From assembly GCA_025917655.1 (NCBI GenBank), contig CP084619.1, forward strand, positions 3,763,001 through 3,827,000: a DNA stretch of 64,000 nucleotides, read 5' to 3'. Of this stretch, positions 45,799 to 56,380 are shown one piece after another. Under the pieces are notes generated by a model that searched no databases, was not told the DNA's origin, and saw nothing but the letters and a program-made list of their open reading frames with translations. Within the stretch, counting starts at the first letter, position 1; every line of letters begins with the position of its first letter. Made by a program: the position numbers and the translations under genes. The DNA is from Chlorella sorokiniana. Taxonomy: Eukaryota > Chlorophyta > Trebouxiophyceae > Chlorellales > Chlorellaceae.

Positions 45799-47458
45799 AT
45801 GTCATCCGGAGCGACAATGCGCGTGATCCAGATTCACGAGTGCGGTGATGTCGATGTTCTCAAGCTTGAGCATGTTCCCGTCCCTCAGCGGAAGGCTGGC
45901 CAAGTTCTCGTCAAGACAGTGTCGATTGGAGTCAATCCCGTCGATTTGATCGTCCGGACTGGACACTACAAGCCAGAGAAGTTCCCAAAGGTGGGGCCCC
46001 TTGTCCCGTCGGGCACCGTTAGCGTCGCCACTGTCTGGCAGGCGGTTGCCCGCCTGGCTGCTGGCCTGGGCCAGTCTGCGGCGAACGCAATCAAGCTGAT
46101 GTGCTGGCTTGTGCGCAGGTCCTGGGCGGCGATGTGGCGGGGATTGTGGAGGAGGCTGACGAGTCCAGCAAGGTGAGCATCTGCGCTGCGCAGCCCGGCG
46201 ATGACTAACCCTGGCGCTGCAACCAGCCCCTAAGAAACGCCACCGCGCTGCAGTTCAAGAAGGGGGACAAGGTGTTTGCGCTCACGCCCGGCTTCTTCAA
46301 CGCCACCCAGGACGGTGAGGCGGGGCGTGGGTGCCAGCAACTGCGCGGTGTGGCCTGCACGCCATGCGCTGCCGTGCCTGCTGTGCCCACCGACACTCCC
46401 TGTGTGCCCCTCGCAGGCTGCTACGCCGAGTATGTGGCCTGCGACGAGGCCTGGCTGGCCCGCGTCCCCGACAACCTCCCCCTGGAGGTGGCGGCGGGCG
46501 TGCCGCTGGTGGCGCTGACCGCGTGGCAGGCCCTGCAGGGCGCCGCCCGCAGGCCGGCCAGCGGCTGGTGATCAACGCGGCGGCGGGCGGCGTGGGCCAC
46601 GTGGCTGTGCAGCTGGCCAAGGTCCTGGGCCTGCACGTCACAGCGCTGGCCGGCCCCGCCAACATCGAGTTCGTGCAGAGCCTGGGCGCCGACGTGGTGA
46701 GGCGGCGGTGTGAGCAGCACCACGCCGGCGCAGCACAGCGGAGGGCAGGCGCGCGGGCGTGACTTGCATGGGCCAGCGATGCTGCCAGCTGAAGGGAGCC
46801 TGCCTGCGCCTGCGCCTGCCCCCTGCAGGTGCTGGACTACACCGCCCAGGACGTGGCCGAGCTGCACGCCGCACCGGACAAGCAGTTTGACGTCTCTGTG
46901 GACTGCATGGGCACGCGCAGTGAGTGGCGTGCGGGGCAGGCAGGATCGCAGCGGGCAGAGGTGCCGCCTGTTGTGTCGTGCGGCGGACTGTTGAGCAGCC
47001 TGACGATGCCCAGTCGCCATGCCGCTCCCCCACCCCGCCAGGCGACCTGCTGAAGAAGTTCTTGTCGGTCACCAAGCCTGGCGGCCACTACGCCCACATC
47101 TTCAACCCTAGCAGCGACAACCCGGTGCTGGAGGCGGCGCGCGAGGCGCACGCGCAGGGCAAGGGCCCCGCCGTCGGTACCACCCTGGTCAAGCCGCACG
47201 GCGAGCAGCTGCAGCAGGTGGGTGCTGCCGGGGCCTGCCTGCCTGCGCGCTGTTCGGGCCCGACATTGCGCTGACGATGCATAGCGAGCACCGGCCGCAG
47301 TGAAAACTCGGTGCCGTCTCCTGCAGATCGCCGACCTCATTGCTGCTGGCAAGGTGCGGCTGGAGGTGGCCCTCAGCGTGCCGCTGGAACAGGCGGCGGC
47401 GGCCCACCAGCAGGTCGCCACGGGCCACACCCGCGGCAAGGTTGTGCTCACCGTGTAG
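45799..47458 (+). CDS. Zinc-free MDR oxidoreductase (quinone/alkenal reductase family)
   Basis: This is an NADPH-dependent reductase of the medium-chain dehydrogenase superfamily, of the quinone oxidoreductase or plant alkenal/one oxidoreductase type. The ATG at 45799 starts MSSGATMRVIQIHECGDVDV. The GroES-like domain contains GVNPVDLIVRTGHY, GGDVAGIVEE and FKKGDKVFALTPG. The nucleotide-binding domain has GVPLVALTAWQAL, then NAAAGGVGHVAVQLAKVLGL (near 46,575-46,635), LGADVV, DCMG and KPGGHYAHIF. The C-terminus TRGKVVLTV with stop at 47458 is typical. No zinc-ligand Cys/His set is visible. At least six introns interrupt it. One frame break lies at 46,546-46,548 (CCC). The likely role is detoxifying reactive carbonyls or quinones; the substrate is not determinable. 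Confidence 0.85.
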
Positions 47459-47827
47459 AGGCTTTGGGATGCTGTGAAGCAACTGGGCCATGTCTGTGTA
47501 ACAACCCATCCGACCGCTTGCTGTCGCCAGCCCCCAAGGTTGGGGACGGGGCGGAGGTGCCTTCTGGAGCAGGGGCGGGGGCGGGGGTGGGGCAGGGCGA
47601 TAGAAACAGACACAGAGTGCATATTATCACAGCCAGCCTGAGGGCCACATTCCTCGTTTCGTTTGTTACTCGTTGAAGTACAGGCAGGAGCTGGCAAGCA
47701 ATTGGGTGGAGGAGGAAAATGGTGGAACACAGCATTGTCGGGGAAGCGCGTGACGCTCACATACCTCTCAATCCGTTTCTCATGTGACCTCCTTCCCGTG
47801 CAACCCTCCTGAGGCGCTGAATCGGCC
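47459..47827. other. Short intergenic region after the oxidoreductase
   Basis: This contains the oxidoreductase 3' flank with its TGTAA and the upstream region of paralogue B. No other feature is seen. Confidence 0.4.
47497..47501 (+). terminator. Candidate UGUAA polyadenylation signal
   Basis: TGTAA, 39 bases after the oxidoreductase stop. Confidence 0.4.
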
Positions 47828-50800
47828 ATGGGAGCTGAAGAGGCCGGCATCACTCGCAGCAACTTTTGTCACCTGCTATTAACGTACTCCAATCTTAAAC
47901 AGCTGACACCTCTAATTCGGCTGCTGTGCCAAGGTGGGCGCAAGACACAGTTGCGAGCGCAACGTTCGCGCAAAGTTGGCTGACACCTTTTTGCGAGGCT
48001 CTGCAGATGGGAGGCACGGCAGAGAGGCGGTGGGCGTGCTTGTGGACTGCTGGGTGCGGCTGAAGGAGCGGGGCGTCCCACACCTGAGGCGCATAGTTGA
48101 AGTCTTTGTGCCTGCGACGGGCCTGCCCATGCTTAAGCTGCAGGTATACACCGCCACACGTCTTCATGCAGGCTGATTTGTTATCCAGGGCCTGTTGGGC
48201 CACCCACAACAGGGAGCCACACCTTGGTGGATCGCATAAGGCGCTGTCGGCTAGCGTTGCATTCCTGACTCTCGCCTGCCATCGCAACGTTCCTGTGCAG
48301 GGCGTGGAGAAGCCTGTGCATGGCGAGAACATTTCAGACACCAATCCCTTCATCGATGACGTGCTGTACGAAGAAACCGGACGGGCAGAGCTGCGGCGTC
48401 TGCAGGATGAGCTGGCAACCCTGCGCCAGGCGGCCACCGGCGGCTCCCTTAAGCCAGCGGGTGTTGACCTGCTCGACAGCGCTGCCGCAGTCTGGCGCAA
48501 GCAAGCAAGTTGCCACTGCCTCTGCGCAGCAGCTGGATCGTCTGGCGTGTGGCGACCTTGCAGGGTGCGGTCACGCGCTGACATGCTGTGGTGCCGCTGC
48601 ACCCCAAACCCGCTGACCAGCGCCGACCTTGCTGGCTTCCCTGCTTCCACTCTTTTGACGTGCAGCATAGTCTTGGCAGACATGAAGGACAAGAGGAGTA
48701 TCGCAGAAGTGGCAGCTGCGCTTGATTCCCTGATGCCCCGCTCCCCTTGCAAGGGCGGGCAGCGGCGCACTGTTGGGCCTGCCGGCCCGGTGGCTGGCCC
48801 AGCCAGGCCCCGCCTGCCCCGGCCCCATGCTCTCCCAGCGCCGGCCCCGCGCAGCGGGCAACCGATCCTGACGCACAGTGCAGCCGTAAAGGCATGCAGC
48901 AAGCGCCGCCCCGCAGGAGCAGCAGCTGCAGTGCCAGCTATCCCCTGACCCCGCTTTCTGGGAGTCTCTGCAGCGGGCTGTGTCCATGGCGCGGTGCGAC
49001 GGAAGCGCTTCCCAGCAGCCATGTCTTCCCCCTCCTATGCACCGCCATCCGTCGCTGCAGCACGACCGCCAGCATGCGCAGCAGCAGGGGGAGCCCGACG
49101 TCGACCCACCCGCTGACCCCATCCGCTTGCAGCAGCAGCAGGGGCCAGAGGCTCAGCTTGCCGGCAGTGCTGCTCCCGCAGATGCAGCGGCAGCGGCCCA
49201 GGCCGCGCCTGCCGGCCAGAAGCAGCCCCCCAGCGGTTCACTCTGGTTGTGGCGAACTTGGGTGTCAGCATGGACGGGGCGACGCTGGCGCGATACTTCA
49301 GGCACGCTTGCTGCGCTTGCTCCCATTCGAGTCAATTGTGCGCTCCCGGCTCGGCACGGACACACTGCACACTCCCTGCTATGCTCGCCACTTGTTCGCA
49401 CGACGTGTGCGCTGCCACGCCAGCTGGCAGAGCGCCCAGCAGCGCCGCAAGTGTGCCTCCCTGCAGGGAGCGCTACCCTTCGGTTCTGTCGGCGAAGGTG
49501 CCCACGGAGGCTGGCGGCACGCCCAGGGGCTACGGCCTGGTGCACTTTTCGAGCGACGCGGAGCGGCGGCGTGCGGTGGCAGACATGGATGGGCATGTGC
49601 TGCCTGGCGGCACCCGCATCGGCACCGGCCTGGTGGGCAGCACAGCCCCGGCGGCTGCTCCTGCCGAACAGCTCAGTGGGCCAATTCTTGACCCCCGAAG
49701 GCGGGGCCTGCTGGTCAGGAAGCGGCCCAGCCACCCGCACAAGCATCGGGGCTGCGGCCTGCAGGGGGCGTGCAGCAGGCCGAGCAGCGCCCTGGTGCCG
49801 AGCCGGAGCCAGCCAGGCCCTGCAGACGGCTGGCTGCGACGCCTGGCGGGCAGGCAGCGGCAGCAGCAGGCAGGGCTGGAGCACCTGATTCAAAAATTTC
49901 GTCGTTCCCGTGTTCCCGGCTCGTTTCCAGCGCGTTCCCGGCGGCGGCTGTGCGGCTTGGGGCCATGCAGGCACGCCAGGTGGCGTGGCCTGGGCCTGTC
50001 GCCCCCTTAGTCAGTGGAGGCCTCGCCTGCCTGCCCAGCAGCGCGAGCATGCTGCAGCCAAGCTCCATGCTGTGGCCTGCAGCAGCCATGCAGCCCATGT
50101 TTGCGGGTGCCGTGCCGGGCTGGCACCTGGCTGGTTGGTCCATGCCCGGGTGCCGGCCTGCTCCCCCGCCTTCCCCCGCTGCCGCCACCGCCACCGCCCG
50201 TCCGTCCGCGCAACAGCGGCAACTCCTCGTGTGACCCGCAGCAAAATGACTTGCCCGGCAGCGGCGCAGGGACGGGCAGTGCGGTGGCAGCCGCCGCCGA
50301 CGACAGCAGTGCTGGGGAGCCCAGGCCTCGCCGCCGAGGCAGAAGCCGCTCGCGGGACCGCGACAGCGCCGGCCCGCAGCGGCGCAGCTGCAGCAGGGAT
50401 CGCAGGCGCAGGGGCCGCGGCGGCGGGGGTCGCGGCGGGATGATGATGCGCGCAGGCCGCCCGGCGAGCGGCATGTCATGCGCAGCCGCTCCCGCGGCCG
50501 CTCACCTGAGCCTGGCCACCCTGCGTGGCTGCTGCCCCTGCTCAAGGCTGGCTGCAAGGCGTGCGTGGTCGACCACGGCCTGCCCTTCCCAGCCGACAGG
50601 CTGCTCAAGCAGCTGGACGAGCTGCGGGGTGAGTGGGCAGGGGCGGGTTGCAAGCAAGGTTGTGGAGCACACACAAGCAGCAGCAACCCCTGCCCGGCTT
50701 GGTGCTCCACCGCCCGTGGCGCAGTCCTGCCTTTTTGTTGACGCCCCTCTGTGCGTGCCCCTCGCCCTCGAGCATGCAGCCAGCGCGGCAGCCTGCTGAG

Positions 50801-51083
50801 CGCGGGCCTGTCGCTGCGCGGCATGTGCGACTTCCTGGAGCGCAGGCGCCTGGCGAGGGTGGAAGCGCGGCGGGAGGGCCTGTGGGTCACCCGCATCCTG
50901 CCCCCATGCACCAGTGACGCTACGCTTGTGCAATTGCTTGTATGCTGCCTTGCAACCTGCCAACAGCGTGCTTGCAATGCTCATCCTGCCTCACAGCACG
51001 GATTTGCGGTGGTGTCGACGCCACTGAATGTGGCATCAGCTGATCAAATGAGCAATACGTCGAATGAAATGGGTGCAGCATAG
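47828..51083 (+). CDS. Plus3-like / RRM / RS-domain protein, paralogue B
   Basis: The ATG at 47828 starts MGAEEAGITRSNFCHLLLTY, parallel to paralogue A. The second exon joins in frame as EAVGVLVDCWVRLKERG and HLRRIVEVFVPATGLPMLKL, then GENISDTNPFIDD, giving the clearer of the two Plus3-like patterns. One RRM is visible: FTLVVANLGVSMDGATLARY (near 49,240), then ERYPSVLSAKV and RGYGLVHFSSDAERRRAVAD, corresponding to RRM3 of paralogue A. I do not find counterparts of RRM1 and RRM2. An Arg/Ser-rich part (RRRGRSRSRDRDS, about 50,330) precedes a helical C-terminal domain (CVVDHGLPFPADRLLKQLDE, LRGMCDFLERRRLARV) related to that of A. The last exon and stop (51083) are approximate. Confidence 0.55.
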
Positions 51084-51119
51084 CAACGAACATGCTCGGT
51101 TTGTCGGGCAGCGCCGCGC

Positions 51120-54100
51120 TCAGTCCAGCTGGGGCGGTGTGTGGGACACCCGGTGAACCCAGAGGTTGGCCAGCGGGACCAGGCAGGGGCGGCCGTGCAC
51201 CCAGGCTTCCACAGGCAGATGGCCCTCAAACAGGCTGCGCGGCAAGGCGGGGTGTGGCGTGCGTTAGTCAGCCGCGTGCCATACATGCACGGGGCCCACA
51301 CGGCCTCAACTTGTGCACAACAGAGGACCGCGCCCAGCCCGCCGACGCACCTCAGCGGGAGCAGCGTCAGCCCACACAGCCCCCTGACCACTCCAGCAGC
51401 CGCGGGAAGTCGTCCGGGTCCAGTCCCTGCAGCCGCTGCGGCGCGCCCTCCAGCAGCTGCAGCACAGCCGCCGCGTCGCTGAAGCCGGCCGCGGCGCCCT
51501 CCCCCGCTGCAGCCCATGCCCGTGACGCCGACAGGCACGCCTCTCCGAAGGGCGGCTGAGCCTGCTGGTCAGCGCTGGCCGCCTCTTCTTGCCGCGCATC
51601 CGCCTCAGCCACCTCCGCCTCACCGCCGTCGTCGGCGCCGGCAGGCTGGGGAGGCAGGCACTGCCACGCAGCCTCCGCCTGGCCCCAGGCCTCCTGCAGC
51701 TCCGGCACCAGCCCAAACAGGCCGAGCTGCTGCGCCGCCAGCCTGCAGGGGAAGGCATGCGGGTGGCCAAGGGGGACCGTGGGCCATGGAGCGCTTGCAG
51801 GCTGGGCCCCGCTAAGAATTGGGGGGGCAGGGCTGCTGGGGCGGCGCGCCCGGCCTGTCTCGCCCACCTGACGGTGGCTGCCGCGCAGTACAGCCAGGCA
51901 CAAGCAGCCAGGTGCGCCTGCCCCTCGCCCTGCTCCAGCTGCCGCCGCCAAGCACCGCTGGTGGTGGCTTCGCCCCACACTGCAGCAGAAGCCTGCAGCA
52001 GGTGGGCGGCCGCCTGGAGCAGCCGCGCCCACGCCAAGCCATACTCTGTGACTGCCTCCTCGCCTGGCGTGGCTGCCAGCGCCAGGCCCGCGCCACTCGA
52101 CGGCGTCGGTACGCGCGGCAGCAAGCCCCCGCCCAGCTGCTGCCAAGCGCTGCTGGAGGCCGCTGGCGCGCTGCTGCCGCCCTGGCTGCCTGCCGGGTGA
52201 GCTGTGTGAAGGGGGTCCGCCGCTTCCGACGAGGGGGCATCGCCTCCGTGAGAGAGGGAAGCAGCATCCTCGGCAGCCCCATCAGCAGGTGCTGCGCCAG
52301 CGCTGGCTGGGGTGGGCATGGGCGGCGCGCCGCCGGCGTGCAGCGCTGCCGCAGCCTCCTGCACAGCCAGGCCGCTGCCCGGCCTTCCAGCTGCCAGGGC
52401 CGGCAGCTCACTTCCAGCAACCTCGCCCCAGGCCCCCCAGCCTGCAAGGCCTGCTGCCCAGCGCTGGTCGCCCGCGCTGCACCCTCGGTGGCAAAGCCAT
52501 CGTCGGCATCCTCCTCCCACGCTGTGCGTGCTGCGTTGGACACAACTGCTGCCCCTGCTGCGCCTGCCACCTGCGCAGCCTCCGAGCCCACCACTGCGCT
52601 GTGCGCCTGCGCTGGCAGGGCAGCCGCCTCTGAATGCACCGATGGCTGCTCCTCCGTGTGCGGCGGTGCAGGCTCAAGCGGAGCTGCTGCCTGCTCCGGG
52701 CCTGGATGCGGCGCAGGCGCTGCCGCCGCGTGTCCCAGCTCCAGCGGCGCATCCTCCACATCCTGCCCCCAAACAGATCCAGCGGCAGAGGCGCGCAGCG
52801 CTGCACGCCGCCAGGCAGCGCAGGAGGGAGGCTGCGCCGTCTTCTCGCCCAGGCACAGCCACCGCAGGCGCTGCCACCGCTGCTTGCAGTGCTGGGTCTG
52901 CCGCCGCGACAAAGTCGTCAAACCCGTCGTCGTCACCGCCCTGCCAGTCGCCGCTCGGCGAATCGACGGTGGCAGCTCTGCCTGCATCTCCAACAGGCTG
53001 CGCAATTCCCGCTGCGCCCGCGTTGGAGTTTGGGGGCTGCGGCACAACGTCAGCAGTCTCTGGCGTTTCTGCCTGGGCAGGCAGGCTGGGAAGCTGCGCT
53101 GCATCGGGCTCGACATGCTCTGCAGCCGGCGGCACGCCACCCTCCACCGCCTCGCTCTCCACGATCCCAACGGCAAAGAGGTCCTCCGGCAGAGCCGCGC
53201 CTCGCTGCACACCCGCTGGCGGCGGGGTGTGAGGCGGCGATGTGCGCGCAGGCGAGGGCAGCTGCTGCGGCTGCTGCAGCCCCAGGCTCTCCAGCTCCTG
53301 GCCTCGGCCGCTGCCCTCGGCCCCCACAAAGTCGTCGAATGCGTCGTCGCCGTCGCCCCAGCCGTGTGAGGCTGCTGGCGCTGGAGGCGGGGAGGGAGCG
53401 CGGGGTGCAGCCGGCGGCTGCCTCACAAAGTTGGCGGCGTAATCCACCGCAAGCAGCCGGCCTGCTGGGTCGCGCATCGTGCTGGGCGGGTCGGCCGGCG
53501 CCTGAGGGGGTTGGGGCGGGGCTGCCGGGAGACTGGCCGCGTTTCCTGCTGCTGCTGCACCAGGCTCGGCGCAGCAGCAACAGCGCTGACACCCGCTGCA
53601 GGCGCTGCCGCCGCGTGTCCCAGCTCCAGCGGCGCATCCTCCACATCCTGCCCCCAAACAGATCCAGCGGCAGAGGCGCGCAGCGCTGCACGCCGCCAGG
53701 CAGCGGCCCCTGCTGCCCAGGCTGCTCGTGCTGCGACAGCGATGGCGGCAGGCCTGCATCCGCAAAGTCGCCGGGTCGTCTGCAGCCAGCTCCTGCGCCT
53801 GCTGCTGCTGCCGCCGCTCCTCGGCCTCCAGCCTGTCCGCCACTTCGGGGGCAGCCGCGTGCAGGAAGCTGCGGAAACGCTCCAGCGCCGGCGAAGAACT
53901 GCCTGCATTGCCACCAACTCAACAATTTCTTTGCCTGTGCAACACAGCGACGCAATGTTCCACCGTAATGGATGGCAGCGTGCCGAGCGCTTGGGCCCAC
54001 CTGCGCTGAGGTGCCTGGATGGGGCCGGACCGGGAGAGCCCGGCGCTGGGGAGGAGGCGGGGGGGATGCCTGTGCCATGAAGGGCGACGCAGGCGCTGCC

Positions 54101-54974
54101 AGAGGGGCTGCCGTGGGAGGGGGTGCCGGCGGTGGCGCTGCTGCTGGCAGGCCAGCTGGGCTGGGTGCAGCAGCTGCCAGTGCTGGAGCCGGCAGCGCGG
54201 CTGCAAAGTCGCCGAAATCGTCCCCACCGTCGTTTTCTGCGGCAGCTGCAGGTGGCAGACCCTGGTTCATCGGGGCTGAAGCGCTGCTGGGGGGCAGTGT
54301 GCCCGTTTGCGATGGAAGCTGCTTCAACGGCCCATGCGCCTGGCGACGCGGGGGCGGGGCCAGGGGCAGGCGGTGAGGGTGCTTGCACGGGCGCTGAGGG
54401 CGGCGGCGTCCCTGCTGAGCGCGGCTGCAAGCGGTGCAGCTCCGTTTCGCGGAAGGCGCCGCTGCGGAGCTCCACGCCGAAGCTGGGGGGTGATGGTGTG
54501 GTCCACGCTGGCCACCTGCACAGCGTGGGCGCCGGTGTCAGGTGCAGGGGACGGAACGTGTCGACAGTGCAGCTGCACCAGCAGGTGAGACGAAGCCCAC
54601 CTTTGCCTCCACCCAGCTGTGCGAGCGCCCATCGAAGTACCAGACCGGGTCGCCTTTGGCGATCAGGCCGTCCCGGCTGCCGGGTGCCCCTGCCAGCGGC
54701 GGCGGCAGCGGCGGCGCTGGTGGTGGTGCACCCTGCTGATGCCGCACAGGCTGTGGATGGCTCGTGCCGTTCGCTCTCACTGCGCTAAATTCGCCCCATC
54801 CGTCATCCTCAGGCTCTTCCGATGAGAACAAGCTTGCAGGCAGAGGCTCCCCCTGCTTCCAAAGACTGACGCATTTCCGACATGAGTCTGTGCCCCGCCA
54901 AAACAGCTTGGAATCGGTACACAGAGAGGGGCCGGGGCGGCCTGAAATTCCTCAAAGTCGTCCTCTGCGGTCAT
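51120..54974 (-). CDS. Synergin-γ/aftiphilin-like clathrin-adaptor accessory protein
   Basis: The ATG at 54974 starts MTAEDDFEEFQAAP. The protein is long and disordered, studded with acidic-phenylalanine motifs that bind AP-1 γ-ear and GGA ear domains: EDDFEEF (54,965), DDGWGEF (54,800), DDFGDF (54,220), DDAFDDF (53,340) and DDDGFDDF (52,930). The C-terminus is folded-looking and conserved: LLAAQQLGLFGLVPELQEAW (51,740), LDPDDFPRLLEWSGG (51,400), LCGLTLLPLR (51,375), then VHGRPCLVPLANLWVHRVS and the stop at 51120. It resembles the C-terminal domain of plant synergin/aftiphilin-type proteins. It probably acts in trans-Golgi or endosomal clathrin traffic. A perfect 108-base repeat lies inside the coding region. 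Exon limits in the disordered part are not certain. Confidence 0.65.
52713..52820. repeat. 108-bp perfect direct repeat, unit 1
   Basis: This is identical base for base to 53598-53705. It begins GCAGGCGCTGCCGCC and ends CCGCCAGGCAGCG. The length is 36 codons, so either unit could be gained or lost without changing the frame. On the minus strand it carries the SVWGQDVEDAPLELG segment. Confidence 0.95.
53598..53705. repeat. 108-bp perfect direct repeat, unit 2
   Basis: This is the partner of 52713-52820, 885 bases away. The flanking bases differ on both sides, so the identity stops sharply at both ends. Confidence 0.95.
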
Positions 54975-56380
54975 GCCCCTTCACCAGCCTCCTGGGTTGG
55001 CTGAACCCAGCCAACTGGGCCGCATACGATGCAATTGCGCAATGACGACGCCTGCGCCACATCCAAACTCCCAGCCTAGCACCCCCGAGCACCCAGCAGG
55101 CTACAGCAGGCTGGGCGTTCCCCCTTGCTTGCCCGATGCAGGTTGTGTGTTGCTAACTTTGTGTCTAATGTTACAAGGGTGGGGGATGGCCAAGTGCCCA
55201 CCCCAAGAATGCATGGAAAATGCAAGTATGGGTGCTGAAACAGCGGTCCCAACCCCCATCCCTGCTGCCACAGACCAAGGCAGGGCGACGGGGGGGGCCC
55301 CACACGGGGAAGCCGGGCCGCTGAATGAATCAGACTGGAGGCCGGAACCAGCCGCAGGCACGGCACCAAGGGGGCAGGAAAGGAGCCCAGCCGCGCAGAG
55401 ACGCAGCGTCAAGCGGCACGAACGCTTTCCAAAATGGGCGCCCGCCGTCGGGGACGGCGGGCCACACGGGCAGGCAGGGCGGCAGCCGGGTGGCGGTACA
55501 GGCGGAGACATGCCGCAGCAAAGACCCGCCGCCAAACGAAATATAAAATACAGGGGAGTTGGGTGCGAGCGACAGAGCGATGAAATATCACAAGGACACT
55601 CTGTGGGGGCGAATGTTGGCACAGGAAGGGAAGGAGGTGGCTCTGGAGATACGATACAGTGCCAGGGGGTGTTGGCCTGCGCCAGGCAACCGCGCACAGG
55701 CATGCACCAGCCCAGAACCGACCGCAGACGTGCAGGTCGGGGGCATGATCCAAGGGGAGGTTGTTGTTGGTGTGGCTGGTGTGAGATGCAATGCATTGCT
55801 GGCAGGAGGGGACAGAAGTGTGGGATGCAAGGCGTGCAGACAAAAGGGGGAGATACGTGCAGGGTGGTGCGAAAAGTTGGCGGACGTGCAGCCCGTACCA
55901 GCTGGCGCTGGCGGAGGGGGCGGCGAGTGCAAAAGGCGGACGTTCGACATCAAAGCTTGTGAAAACGGTGCAGTGGGAGCGGCCGAGCCGGTCGTTTGTT
56001 GAGTGGAGCAACTTGAAATTCGTTGTATGCAAGCGCTGGGCCAGGGGGCAGCCAGCGCGTTTGTTGAGTGCAACCGAACAAGGAGGCCAAGGGGGAGGGG
56101 CGGCATGAAAGCGACGGGTTTGAGAGTGGATGCTTGCATGCAGGTGGGCCGGCCACCAGGCGGGCCGGCCGTGTGTAAGGCTTGTGGCAAGGGGGACCTC
56201 GCGGGCCAGCGGGGTGCAGAGCCCAAACATGGCGGGCGGGACTGTATTAGCGCCAGAGGGCGGGGTAAGGGGGCAGCCAGCTGCGCCAGGCAGCAGAGAG
56301 GCCTGCTGCGTGCGCTCGCACGCTCAGCTGCGGGCAGCCAGCTCAGCAGCCAGCTCTGACTTGGCGGCGCCGTAGGCGCG
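54975..56380. other. Intergenic region between the synergin-like and B3 genes
   Basis: This 1.4-kb stretch is purine- and G-rich on the plus strand. It contains the synergin-like gene's promoter and the 3' flank of the B3 gene. Long open frames on both strands reflect base composition and show no conserved motif. The true end of the B3 gene could fall about 50 bases inside it. Confidence 0.35.

Noticed and set aside
51819-53369. A 516-codon plus-strand open frame
   Set aside because: It lies antisense to the synergin-like gene. In DNA this rich in G+C, stop codons are rare and long shadow frames are common. It has no motif.
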